Assembly: GCA_947646415.1 (NCBI GenBank) | Contig: CANSGN010000006.1 | Location: 66,431-108,489, forward strand | Direction: 5' to 3' | Source of the DNA: an uncultured Clostridia bacterium | GTDB taxonomy: Bacteria; Bacillota; Clostridia; Christensenellales; UBA3700 | Length of the DNA stretch: 42,059 bases | Shown: positions 8,927-16,674 of the stretch, in pieces | Numbering within the stretch: position 1 is the first letter of the stretch | Layout of the letters: the number at the start of each line of letters is the position of its first letter | Program-made: the position numbers and the translations under genes | Notes under the pieces: generated by a model | What the model was told of the DNA's origin: nothing | Seen by the model: only the letters and a program-made list of their open reading frames with translations | The model's database searches: none

Positions 8927-10678
8927 TTAAACATAATCTTCTAGCGAAACAATCTTATCAATTACAAACCTCAAAATTTCTGCATCCAATCTGGTTATGC
9001 CGCCTTTATTTGTAATTGCTACAGCTATTTTTTTGTGCATACTTAAACTATCAAACAAAGCTGCATCATTCGCTAATTGTCTTAAATAAGCAACGTCACT
9101 TGCAGTTATCCTACCATCTCCATTGACATCTCCAAAGACGGATAAATATACTGTCTCTATTTTATTGCTATTATCGGAATATGTTTCTAATCGCCAACCC
9201 GTACCGACCGCGTTTACTATATTGTTATTTATATCCACTCCGCTTGCCGCAGTGCCTTTGTTAAATACCAATTTGCCTTTATTATCATATATTGCGACTT
9301 CGCTTCCGTCAAAATTAATTGCATTAATTAATGTATTTATCGAAGTGTTTGGCATTATATTTCCTAATACAGCATTTGTTGTGCCAAATTTTTCAAGCAT
9401 ATTGTAATCATTACCATGGTTGATGTTATTATCTTTATAATTTTTCCTATATCCGTCCTCAAAATATACAAAGTCGTATGTATTGCTCTTTAACTTTATA
9501 TCAGATGTTAACTCGCCATTTTTCAATGATACAATATAATTTATATAATTTTTCGTATAACTATCTTTGTCTATGAAAAAATATTTTTGCGGATTTGCAC
9601 TATTGTATTTACCATAATCGGCAAGAAAATTCTTCTTATTCCTATCCTCATAATTTTCCATACTAATACCAATATATGTAGTTTTTCCGTCTTTATCTAG
9701 TGACTCAATTATTTGAGAAAACACATCAAAAAAATCTTTTTGGTCGTCATTATCATCCATATTATCATATATTTGTACGCCTGCTCCTATTCGAGTAGTA
9801 TGAGCACGCATACTATTTCCCAAAAAACCACAAAATTGCGAAGTACCAATATTATCCTTGATTATTATGTCATAAAAAGTTGCATTTGCACTTCCCCCCA
9901 CTAATACAACTCCACTTCTATAATAAGTTGGGCTACCATAATTATTATTTCTATTAAAAGCAACCAATGCCCCATAAATATTTAAAGTAGCACTTTCAAC
10001 ATTAATAGCATTACCATAGTACGCTTCTTGATCAGGGCTCAAAATATTATTATAAAATACTCCACCGTATATATTGCATACTGCTCCATTTTTACACTCC
10101 AATGTAGCATATGTTCCGTTAGAATAATTACCTGTGATTTTACCTATTCTTGTACTTTGTATTTTTGCCACACTATCCATTGTTTGTGCTTTGTCTTTTG
10201 TATAGTAGCTATCTTTTAAGGTAAACATAGCATTATTTACATAAAATACACCGCTATAGTTTGTTTGCGAACTTAAATTTCTGTTTATAGCATATCCATT
10301 TAAGTCCAAAACCATATTTATGCCATCATTAATATAAATTTTGCCCTCATAAAAACCTGCTCCTGTCCCAAATGCTGTTACATAAGTGCTATTACTTTGT
10401 GCAATCCAATTACCACCTAAAGTAACGTTGACCCTAGCCGAACTGTTATTTTTGGAATAAGTAACTGCCTCATTCCAAGTTGTTGCCATTTGTGAACAAG
10501 TTCCGCTTAGCGTATAACTTTTATCAGCAGTTTCTTGAATGTTTCCATCATTGTTTTGCAACTCGGCATTTTTATCTTCGGTTGCAGTATTTACCGCTAA
10601 CATACATCCTAATATTAATAGCAAGGAAATTACTAATACCAAAAATACTATTCCAACTTTTTTAATAATCTTTGCCAT
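8927..10678 (-). CDS. Secreted dockerin-type surface protein (paralogue A)
   Basis: 583 residues. The start MAKIIKKVGIVFLVLVISLL is a signal peptide or signal anchor almost identical to that of the protein encoded at 28458-30587. The middle, about residues 50-330, is rich in Asn, Tyr, Gly and short beta-strands and looks like a beta-helix, but I recognise no named family. The C-terminal 170 residues match the paralogue: DFVYFEDGYRK, LGNIMPNTS, a GTGW segment, then a dockerin-type calcium loop FGDVNGDGRITASDV and a second, degenerate repeat. No cohesin is seen in the window, so its attachment partner is unknown. CGGAGGTTTTATT precedes ATG. The upstream cassette with inverted repeats and a divergent RNA is described separately. 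Confidence 0.8.
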   Translation of the reverse strand: MAKIIKKVGIVFLVLVISLLLILGCMLAVNTATEDKNAELQNNDGNIQETADKSYTLSGTCSQMATTWNEAVTYSKNNSSARVNVTLGGNWIAQSNSTYVTAFGTGAGFYEGKIYINDGINMVLDLNGYAINRNLSSQTNYSGVFYVNNAMFTLKDSYYTKDKAQTMDSVAKIQSTRIGKITGNYSNGTYATLECKNGAVCNIYGGVFYNNILSPDQEAYYGNAINVESATLNIYGALVAFNRNNNYGSPTYYRSGVVLVGGSANATFYDIIIKDNIGTSQFCGFLGNSMRAHTTRIGAGVQIYDNMDDNDDQKDFFDVFSQIIESLDKDGKTTYIGISMENYEDRNKKNFLADYGKYNSANPQKYFFIDKDSYTKNYINYIVSLKNGELTSDIKLKSNTYDFVYFEDGYRKNYKDNNINHGNDYNMLEKFGTTNAVLGNIMPNTSINTLINAINFDGSEVAIYDNKGKLVFNKGTAASGVDINNNIVNAVGTGWRLETYSDNSNKIETVYLSVFGDVNGDGRITASDVAYLRQLANDAALFDSLSMHKKIAVAITNKGGITRLDAEILRFVIDKIVSLEDYV

Positions 10679-10701
10679 AATAAAACCTCCGTTTTTTACC
10701 T

Positions 10702-10727
10702 TACATAGAATAAGTATATCTATGTAC
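10702..10727 (+). repeat. Inverted repeat, gene-proximal arm (copy A)
   Basis: 26 bp, itself a dyad TACATAGA-N9-TCTATGTA plus C. Its reverse complement recurs at 10851-10876 with one mismatch. In the mRNA of the secreted protein this would form a 5'-UTR hairpin ahead of the ribosome binding site. Confidence 0.92.
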
Positions 10728-10807
10728 TAAATCGCGGTTTTTTTGAGTTTGAATATATAATTTTTGTATGCTTAAAGTAAAGAGTTTACAAAACCTTTAT
10801 TATAACG

Positions 10808-10837
10808 TTGACATTATCTTACATTTTAGTTTAAAAT
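10808..10837 (+). promoter_or_regulatory. Outward promoter between the inverted repeats (copy A)
   Basis: TTGACA (10808-10813), 18-base spacer, TAAAAT (10832-10837) on the plus strand, pointing away from the secreted-protein gene. A TATAAT at 10843-10848 is an alternative -10. In the gene direction only weaker pairs are seen, for example TTGTAA (10791-10786)-N17-TACAAA and TTTACT (10781-10776)-N18-TATATT. Confidence 0.75.
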
Positions 10838-10843
10838 ATACAT

Positions 10844-11024
10844 ATAATATGTACATAGATATACTTATTCCATGTACCCAAACTTTACATTAAAGGCAAA
10901 TTTTTAACCCTAATAGTCCCGATTTTTGATAGGATTATTGCAGTGAACACCACTTTTTGCCTACTTTAAACTTTACACAAAAAGTAACACCCCGAAACAC
11001 AATGTTTTGAGGTGTTATTTTTAT
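10844..11024 (+). ncRNA. Putative structured small RNA, copy A
   Basis: Start estimated from the promoter at 10808-10837, end from the terminator. Visible helices are: a 5' hairpin formed by GTACAT/ATGTAC of the distal repeat arm; P1, TTAAAGGCAAA (10890-10900) with 10956-10969 and a small bulge; P2, AATAGTCC (10912-10919) with GGATTATT (10932-10939); P3, AGTG/CACT (10942-10954); and the terminator stem 10986-11016. P2 and the terminator each contain a G-U pair possible only in the plus-strand RNA. No coding frame with a ribosome binding site is evident. It resembles no RNA family I know. The same sequence exists in copy B. Confidence 0.6.
10851..10876 (-). repeat. Inverted repeat, distal arm (copy A)
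   Basis: Reverse complement of 10702-10727 with one mismatch (TACATGGA instead of TACATAGA). The two arms enclose 123 bp holding the promoter. Confidence 0.92.
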
Positions 11025-11027
11025 TTT
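10986..11027 (+). terminator. Terminator of the putative small RNA, copy A
   Basis: AACACCCCGAAAC (10986-10998) pairs with GTTTTGAGGTGTT (11004-11016), with one mismatch and one G-U, around loop ACAAT, followed by a T-rich tail. The remaining interval to 11177 is AT-rich with nothing further recognised. Confidence 0.8.
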
Positions 11028-11177
11028 ATAGTTGTTTATTTTGATAATTTTATAGAATAATTATGGCTACTTTTTAGTGACACTAAATACATTTTATAAT
11101 AGGCAAACACTTTTAAATTTACTAAATTCAAATTATTCAACTCTTCTAAAAACTGTGATTTTAGTTATTATCAACCA

Positions 11178-11831
11178 TTAAATCTTAAATTTTACTCTGT
11201 CGATTATTTTTTGTAACTGTATATCTCCAAGCCCTAGGTGCTTAAACCTATTAAACATTTGGTCAAGCAATTCTTCCTCTTGCATATCGATATTATCGGT
11301 CACAAACTCAGTCAAGTCGTTATTTTCCTTTGAGTAATCAAGGTAATTAACAACCGCATCCATCATAATATCAGGCAATACAATTTCAGGTATACGTTTG
11401 TTTATAAGCACTGTTTTGTAAACCTCAAAAAAGCCTTGAGGTTTGATTTGAACGCATTTGATTTCGTTAAAATCATAATCTATCAAGTGCAACGCTATAT
11501 TGCCGTCATAACTATTGCTGTCTAAATATGCAAGCAGTGTAATAAGATTGATTTGACAAAACATATCTTCGTCAAAAAACAAATGCAACTCGTCATACTC
11601 AAATGTAAACAATGGAGCAAGCGGATTGATAACTATGTCCTCATATTCCTCCACCCCGACGCCGTGGGCGATACACCTTTCCATTTCAAACTCGCCGCTA
11701 AATATATCTTCCACAGTCTCGCCGTCGCACATACCCTCGTTAAAAGGCACTACTTCGCCGTCCATTTCGATTTTGTTTGTCGTCAAGTAGGATAGCATTG
11801 CCATACCATTAACCACATTTAATCTTGTCAT
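11178..11831 (-). CDS. DUF1835-like protein
   Basis: 217 residues, acidic, no signal peptide or membrane helix. The opening MTRLNVVNGMAMLSYL, an acidic segment with MCDGETVEDIF, and then a DELHLFFDEDMFCQINLITLLAYLD stretch resemble the layout of DUF1835-domain proteins (family recognition from pattern only). The biochemical role of that family is not established. GAGGGTAGTGAT precedes ATG. It is the last gene of the nagB operon, 15 bases behind the membrane protein gene; the tight spacing suggests co-expression rather than a shared pathway. I see no clear terminator after it. Confidence 0.6.
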   Translation of the reverse strand: MTRLNVVNGMAMLSYLTTNKIEMDGEVVPFNEGMCDGETVEDIFSGEFEMERCIAHGVGVEEYEDIVINPLAPLFTFEYDELHLFFDEDMFCQINLITLLAYLDSNSYDGNIALHLIDYDFNEIKCVQIKPQGFFEVYKTVLINKRIPEIVLPDIMMDAVVNYLDYSKENNDLTEFVTDNIDMQEEELLDQMFNRFKHLGLGDIQLQKIIDRVKFKI

Positions 11832-11846
11832 ATCACTACCCTCAAA

Positions 11847-12608
11847 TTACTCTTTTATCTCATCATTTTGACTATCGCTAGCCACACAATCCTCAACCGT
11901 TTGCTTGGCTTGATTTTTCTTTGGCACCCTGCCGCCGCTTTCAAGATTTTTTTCCATAAAAGCAATGCCTAGGTTTATTTTTCCGCATTTTTCTATCAAA
12001 TACTGAATAATAAACACAACCGTCAAAGCAAAATGAGAAATTATATCAAGCATTGTATCAATCAAACTATTTCTTTGCATTGACTGCCCTGGTATAATGT
12101 GGTCAACTGCGAACTCGTACATTTCCCATATCGAGGCATACGCCATACTTATAGCAAGCAACAAAAGCACATCGCCAAAAATAGATTTGCCCCATACTTT
12201 GCCTTTTTGGCTAAGATAAATAGCGACTATGCACAAAATATATCCCAAAACCGCATGTGTAACTTTGTCATACCAACCAAGCATTTCGCCCATCATAGGG
12301 ACATCCATACGAAAGACCCCAAAACAGCTGCCGACTATATTTGATGCAAAAATATATGCAAAGTATATGATATGTAGCATTAAAGGCAATCTGTAACGGA
12401 ATACCTTTTCAATCAACATTGGCAAAAATGCCAATAATATTGCCATTAAGGACGAACTTATCCTACTGCCCATAGGCAAATTTTCAAAACCGATTTTAAG
12501 CATAGCCAATATAAACATAACTACACCAAAAATAGAAAGCGAGCCCTCCAAACAATAGATTATCACTCGCGATTTTTCAATTTTCCTATCCACGTACTTC
12601 TTTTGCAT
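11847..12608 (-). CDS. YjdF/DUF2238-like polytopic membrane protein
   Basis: 253 residues with about six membrane helices between residues 15 and 205 and a hydrophilic, basic then acidic C-terminal tail. The motifs WYDKVTHAVLGYILC and WEMYEFAVDHIIPGQS, followed by DTMLDIISH, match the conserved His/Glu/Asp pattern of the DUF2238 (YjdF) family. Function is unknown; the conserved polar residues inside helices hint at ion or metal handling, which is inference only. AAGGGATTT precedes ATG 12608. It lies 11 bases after nagB and 15 before the DUF1835-like gene, so the three form one operon from the promoter at 13376-13404. Confidence 0.7.
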   Translation of the reverse strand: MQKKYVDRKIEKSRVIIYCLEGSLSIFGVVMFILAMLKIGFENLPMGSRISSSLMAILLAFLPMLIEKVFRYRLPLMLHIIYFAYIFASNIVGSCFGVFRMDVPMMGEMLGWYDKVTHAVLGYILCIVAIYLSQKGKVWGKSIFGDVLLLLAISMAYASIWEMYEFAVDHIIPGQSMQRNSLIDTMLDIISHFALTVVFIIQYLIEKCGKINLGIAFMEKNLESGGRVPKKNQAKQTVEDCVASDSQNDEIKE

Positions 12609-12619
12609 AAATCCCTTTA

Positions 12620-13345
12620 TTATTTACAAAGCGAATAAGCAGCTTCGTCAACTACAACTATTACGTCATTGTGTTTTTGCAAAATGCTTGCAGGACAATT
12701 TTCGCTAACTTCGCCTTTAATCATTTGATAAACAGCTTTTGCCTTGTTTGCACCATTTGCTACAACCAAGATTTTTTTAGCGTTCATAATGTTTGCAATA
12801 CCCATTGTAATTGCGTGTGTAGGGACTTCGTCAAGACTTGCAAAAAATCTTGCATTGTCACGTCTTGTGCCTTCTTCCAACTCTACGATATGGGTTGTGC
12901 TATCAAACGGAGTGTTTGGCTCGTTAAAACCGATATGACCATTTGCACCGATACCCAAAAGTTGAATGTCTTGTGGCATACTATTTAAAAGTGCTGTATA
13001 TCTTTCGCACTCTTTTGCCATATCCGCAGCTTTACCGTTTGGCAAATTTGTATTTTCCTGCTTAATATCAATACCTTTAAACAAATTATCATTCATAAAG
13101 TAAACATAACTTTGGTCGGACTCGATACCTAAGCCTACATATTCGTCCAAATTTACCGATTTGATATTTGCATAGCTTGTGCCGTTAATTTTACAATCTT
13201 CAATCATTTTTTTATATAAACCTACAGGGCTTGAGCCTGTTGCCAAACCAATAACTGCATTAGGTTTGTTTTTAACAACATCAAGCATTACTTGCAAAGC
13301 TTGCTCGGCAAGTTCTTCTGTATTTTTTGTCACGATAACTTTCAT
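12620..13345 (-). CDS. nagB: Glucosamine-6-phosphate deaminase
   Basis: 241 residues, normal length for the family. It converts glucosamine-6-phosphate to fructose-6-phosphate and ammonia, feeding amino sugars into glycolysis. Visible motifs are GLATGSSPVGLY (phosphate loop, about residue 33), LDEYVGL (about 66, catalytic Asp 67) and GIGANGHIGFNEP (about 131, His 137 and Glu 142). ATG 13345 follows AAGAGGTG; the longer reading from 13417 runs back through the promoter and is wrong. First gene of a three-gene operon. With the GH18 and GH35 enzymes in the window it supports use of N-acetylglucosamine-containing glycans; a nagA deacetylase is not in the window. Confidence 0.95.
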   Translation of the reverse strand: MKVIVTKNTEELAEQALQVMLDVVKNKPNAVIGLATGSSPVGLYKKMIEDCKINGTSYANIKSVNLDEYVGLGIESDQSYVYFMNDNLFKGIDIKQENTNLPNGKAADMAKECERYTALLNSMPQDIQLLGIGANGHIGFNEPNTPFDSTTHIVELEEGTRRDNARFFASLDEVPTHAITMGIANIMNAKKILVVANGANKAKAVYQMIKGEVSENCPASILQKHNDVIVVVDEAAYSLCK

Positions 13346-13375
13346 AAAACACCTCTTAATTATAATTATATTTCT

Positions 13376-13404
13376 AGTATATATCAATGCGAACATAAAG
13401 TCAA
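13376..13404 (-). promoter_or_regulatory. Sigma-A promoter of the nagB operon
   Basis: Minus strand TTGACT (13404-13399), 17-base spacer, TATACT (13381-13376), 31 bases from the nagB ATG. The interval 13346-13679 holds this promoter and the divergent one at 13570; nothing else was recognised. Confidence 0.85.
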
Positions 13405-13569
13405 GGGATATGGACATTCATTAGCAATGACATATATAACACTATAATATTGTTTCCAGTTTAAAAAAATTACGTTTAAAGGTTATTATTATGATAATAA
13501 TTGTATAAATACCCATATTGTTATACTGCTTTTAAACCTAATAAGATTTTAAAATTGTGCTCCCGTCTA

Positions 13570-13598
13570 TTGACTTTATTCTTTTACTATGTTATTAT
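13570..13598 (+). promoter_or_regulatory. Sigma-A promoter of the glycosyltransferase gene
   Basis: TTGACT (13570-13575), 17-base spacer, TATTAT (13593-13598). It gives a leader of about 75 bases before ATG 13680, which has GGAGAATAA directly upstream. Confidence 0.75.
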
Positions 13599-13679
13599 AT
13601 ATATAAAACTTGATTACAATGGAATTTGTTTACATACGCAAAAATCGTACTGTATTTTTACAAATGTCATGGAGAATAA

Positions 13680-14807
13680 ATGAAAATATTATTTGTAATT
13701 GACCAATATAATTCACACAACAACGGGATATCGACATCAACGGTGCGATTTGCCAACTGTTTAAGGAATGAAGGTCACGATGTACGAATAGTTACTACAG
13801 GTACTAAACAAGATAATTTATATATTGTTCCCGAAAGGTATGTGTTTATTGTTACTCGCTTTGCACATGCACAAGGTCAACTATTTGCAAAACCAAAAAA
13901 GAATATACTTAAAAATGCTATAGAATGGTGCGATGTTGCACATTTTATTATGCCTTGGAAACTATCCAAAAAAGGTATAAAAATCGCAAAAAAACTTAAT
14001 AAGCCTTTTACCGCGGCTTTCCATGTTCAAGCGGAAAATGTTACTTACAATATCGGGCTAGAAAACAACAAATTTGCAACAAAGCTTGTGTATTGGTATT
14101 TTCGTAGATTTTATAAAAATATTAAGCATGTACACTGCCCAAGCAAATTTATTGCCGACGAATTGGTTGCGCATAACTATAAAAACGAATTGCACATAAT
14201 AAGCAACGGCATAAACGAAAACTTTTTACCTATAAAATGCGAAAAACCGCAAGAATATAAAGATAAAATAGTGATAACAATGGTTGGCAGACACTCTATT
14301 GAAAAACGCCAAGACATACTTATCAATGCGGTTGCCAAAAGCAAATACTGCGATAAAATTCAATTAATTTTTGCAGGCAAAGGACCTAAAACGGAATATT
14401 ACAAAAAACTTGCCAAAAAGTTGCCTAACCCACCGGTATTTAAATCTTATATTCAGTCCGACCTTATAAAAGTTCTGCAATATAGTGATTTGTATGTTCA
14501 CGCATCAGAGGTCGAAATCGAAGCAATATCTTGCTTGGAGGCAATAGCTTGCGGACTTGTTCCGATTATTTCAAACAGCCCTGTATCCGCAACAAAACAA
14601 TTTGCCATTGATGACAAAAGTTTGTTTAACAACGGCGATTCGGATGATTTGGCAACTAAAATCGATTATTGGATTGAACATGAGGAGGAGAAAAAGCAAT
14701 ACTCCGAAAAATATGTGAAATATGCTCAAAACTACAACATCAAAACTTGTGTAACCAAATTTGAAAAAATGCTGCAAGCTGCTATTGATGACAATCAATC
14801 AAAATAA
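13680..14807 (+). CDS. GT4-family glycosyltransferase, glycolipid-synthase-like
   Basis: 375 residues, GT-B fold. The N-terminal half has the glycosyl-acceptor part (FVIDQYNSHNNGIS, later HVHCPSKFIADEL). The C-terminal half shows the nucleotide-sugar motif: VGRHSIEKRQDILINA, FAGKGP, and the retaining-GT E-x7-E pattern EIEAISCLEAIACG near residue 280. The overall pattern resembles clostridial and mollicute diacylglycerol glucosyltransferases, which make membrane glycolipids, but other acceptors are possible. There is no signal or membrane helix; peripheral membrane binding is expected. Own promoter (13570), good ribosome binding site and terminator at 14822-14847 make it a single-gene unit convergent with the lipoprotein gene downstream. 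Confidence 0.85.
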   Translation: MKILFVIDQYNSHNNGISTSTVRFANCLRNEGHDVRIVTTGTKQDNLYIVPERYVFIVTRFAHAQGQLFAKPKKNILKNAIEWCDVAHFIMPWKLSKKGIKIAKKLNKPFTAAFHVQAENVTYNIGLENNKFATKLVYWYFRRFYKNIKHVHCPSKFIADELVAHNYKNELHIISNGINENFLPIKCEKPQEYKDKIVITMVGRHSIEKRQDILINAVAKSKYCDKIQLIFAGKGPKTEYYKKLAKKLPNPPVFKSYIQSDLIKVLQYSDLYVHASEVEIEAISCLEAIACGLVPIISNSPVSATKQFAIDDKSLFNNGDSDDLATKIDYWIEHEEEKKQYSEKYVKYAQNYNIKTCVTKFEKMLQAAIDDNQSK

Positions 14808-14821
14808 TATTTAAAAGATAA

Positions 14822-14847
14822 AAAAATCTCACTGTTGTGAGATTTTT
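14822..14847. terminator. Bidirectional terminator between convergent genes
   Basis: AAAAATCTCAC and GTGAGATTTTT form a perfect 11-bp stem with loop TGTT. It serves the glycosyltransferase gene on plus and probably the lipoprotein gene (stop 14896) on minus. Confidence 0.9.
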
Positions 14848-14895
14848 TTGTTTATTATAATATAACATGAGTTCAATACTTTTAATATAGGCTGC

Positions 14896-15843
14896 TTACG
14901 CTTGCAATGAGTTGTTTGGATTTTTAAATATTTGATTGATATTTGTAATAGAGCTATCGCTAAAATCACAAACTATGCAACCTGTTTGAACTTGCTGTTG
15001 TCTGTACAAATCCCCTTGCATACTGCTTGCGAACAGCATAGAACGCGAATAAGCAAAGCTAATTTCCTTATGCTTAAATTGCGCACCATTTGCCAAATCG
15101 TCAAATCCTGCAATTACATTTTTAGTACTTTTTAAGTCAATTATAGCTTTTTGAAAATCAATACTGTTTCCCCATGCGTGAACTTCAAAAGTGTCACTTT
15201 GCAAATTGTCCGCATAAATAGGAAGAGGTCTGTTCATAAATACACGGCTGTTTAATAATTGACCTTGAACATCTTGGAACTTAAAACTTAAGTTCGTAAT
15301 AGTATTTTTATACCACTCTACAAAAGTATCGCTACACTCCACCGAAGTATCTACAAAATATAAAAGGTTATTTACTTTGTTTTTATAGTCAACGATTTCC
15401 AAAACATAGTTGTATTCATAATTATACCCACGCATTACCATACTGTTTTTTAATTTTTTATTTGTAAGGATATTCATTATGCCTTTTTTTGAAGTTTTGC
15501 CTTTAACATCAAGCTCGCCGATAGATGCTGCCCATGGCACACCCAAACCGTCAATAAATTCAACAGCTTTTTTCATAATTTCGCCGTTGTTTTCCGCATT
15601 TACAATATTGCCCGCAATAGCAATAAATTCAGGTTTTCTTTCGCTCACAACGCTGGAAATCATTCGCTCACGAACGCTATCCGCAGCACTTCCGTCAAAC
15701 CTAATATCCGTCAACACCAAAGTTGTAAGTTTGTTGTCATCTCCTGTCGATATTTGTCGTCTTTCAGGCTTGTAATCGCAACCAATCAACGATAATAAAA
15801 GAATAGTACATAATATTAATATAGCAAAAATTTTCTTTTTCAT
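14896..15843 (-). CDS. Lipoprotein with degenerate metallophosphoesterase fold
   Basis: 315 residues. Lipoprotein signal with LSLIGC (Cys about 22). The body follows the order of calcineurin-like phosphoesterases, but every metal motif is altered: LTDIRFDG where DxH is expected, IAGNIV for GDxV, SIGELD for GNHD, and FDDLANG for the GHDH-N motif. The following YG-type segment (ISFAYSRS) also matches the family's layout. I therefore infer a catalytically dead extracellular phosphoesterase, perhaps a binding protein. ATG 15843 is chosen because GGGAAGAAAT precedes it; a start at 15873 adds ten residues before the signal. It is transcribed alone and ends at the bidirectional terminator. Confidence 0.7.
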   Translation of the reverse strand: MKKKIFAILILCTILLLSLIGCDYKPERRQISTGDDNKLTTLVLTDIRFDGSAADSVRERMISSVVSERKPEFIAIAGNIVNAENNGEIMKKAVEFIDGLGVPWAASIGELDVKGKTSKKGIMNILTNKKLKNSMVMRGYNYEYNYVLEIVDYKNKVNNLLYFVDTSVECSDTFVEWYKNTITNLSFKFQDVQGQLLNSRVFMNRPLPIYADNLQSDTFEVHAWGNSIDFQKAIIDLKSTKNVIAGFDDLANGAQFKHKEISFAYSRSMLFASSMQGDLYRQQQVQTGCIVCDFSDSSITNINQIFKNPNNSLQA

Positions 15844-16009
15844 ATTTCTTCCCGTCAAATTTATTTTTTGCAATATATACTTTTAAATACATAAAGCTTT
15901 AAATATAACCTTTAATCATAGACATTTTATCATTTTTTTACAAAAAAATCAATAGAAAAACCAATAATTATGCGAATTTGTAGTTTTATAGAAGTTTTTA
16001 CGGCAAAAC

Positions 16010-16039
16010 TTGACTATATTGCAAAGTGTATGATATAAT
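16010..16039 (+). promoter_or_regulatory. Sigma-A promoter of the 16060-18045 operon
   Basis: TTGACT (16010-16015), 18-base spacer, TATAAT (16034-16039), 20 bases before ATG 16060 with AGGAG in between. Confidence 0.85.
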
Positions 16040-16059
16040 TATTTATATTAGGAGTTTTT

Positions 16060-16674
16060 ATGAAAAGAATATTTATCGTGCTTTCTTCGACCAATACAAC
16101 GCTTGCAAAATCTATAAGAAAATGCACGGGGACGGAGTTTTCTCACACTTCTCTTGCCTTAGACAACAACTTTGAAGAAATGTACAGTTTTTCAAGAAGA
16201 AAAACCAATAATCCTTTTGTCGGCAGATTTAAACACGAATCGTTTGACACAGGTATATTTGCAAAGTCAAAAGATTGTCTTTGTCAAATTTACACAGCAC
16301 AAGTAACTGACGAACAAATTGATAAAATAAAGGAAAAACTCGAATATTTCAGCAACAGCAAAAAGACTTTTAAATTTAACAATTTAGGTTTATTTGCATG
16401 TTGGTTTAAAATAAAATTCCCAAGGAAATACAAGCGCGTTTGCTCGCAGTTTGTGTCCGAATGTTTGGACTACGCTTGTCCTGAAATTATATTGCCTAAA
16501 CATTATTGGATTATGCAACCCGAGGATTTTAAGTTTGCCAAAAATATCGACCTTATGTACCGTGGCAATATGAGTGATATTCCCGTAGGACTTAGTGAAG
16601 AGGAAATTTTAACTCGCATAGAAAAACTTAAAGACTACTACCCTAACGAATTTGGTAAAAAGAGGAAAAAATGA
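16060..16674 (+). CDS. Putative permuted papain-like (NlpC/P60-type) protein
   Basis: 204 residues, basic, no signal peptide. A His in GTEFSHTSLAL (His 29) and a Cys in KRVCSQFVSECL (Cys 128) are placed as in circularly permuted NlpC/P60 (YiiX-like) proteins, where His precedes Cys. Members act as amidases or thioesterases on peptidoglycan or lipids; which applies here is not visible. Strong ribosome binding site AGGAG-N5-ATG. The stop overlaps the start of rqcP in an ATGA, so the two are translationally coupled, and the operon continues into ispDF. The pairing with a ribosome-rescue factor and isoprenoid gene looks like housekeeping rather than a pathway. Confidence 0.65.
   Translation: MKRIFIVLSSTNTTLAKSIRKCTGTEFSHTSLALDNNFEEMYSFSRRKTNNPFVGRFKHESFDTGIFAKSKDCLCQIYTAQVTDEQIDKIKEKLEYFSNSKKTFKFNNLGLFACWFKIKFPRKYKRVCSQFVSECLDYACPEIILPKHYWIMQPEDFKFAKNIDLMYRGNMSDIPVGLSEEEILTRIEKLKDYYPNEFGKKRKK

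Larger units (their letters stand above)
10596..10998. repeat. Duplicated secretion/regulatory cassette, copy A
   Basis: From the signal-peptide codons of the gene at 8927-10678 through the ribosome binding site, two inverted repeats, promoter region and small-RNA sequence, this stretch matches about 30505-30906. From 10751 to 10990 I count four substitutions between copies. The two genes diverge beyond the signal peptide, and the flanks diverge beyond the terminator stem. Confidence 0.92.

Noticed and set aside
10701..10877. Inverted repeats considered as ends of a MITE or insertion sequence
   Set aside because: No target-site duplication outside the arms, and sequence conservation continues well beyond both arms into the gene and the small RNA.
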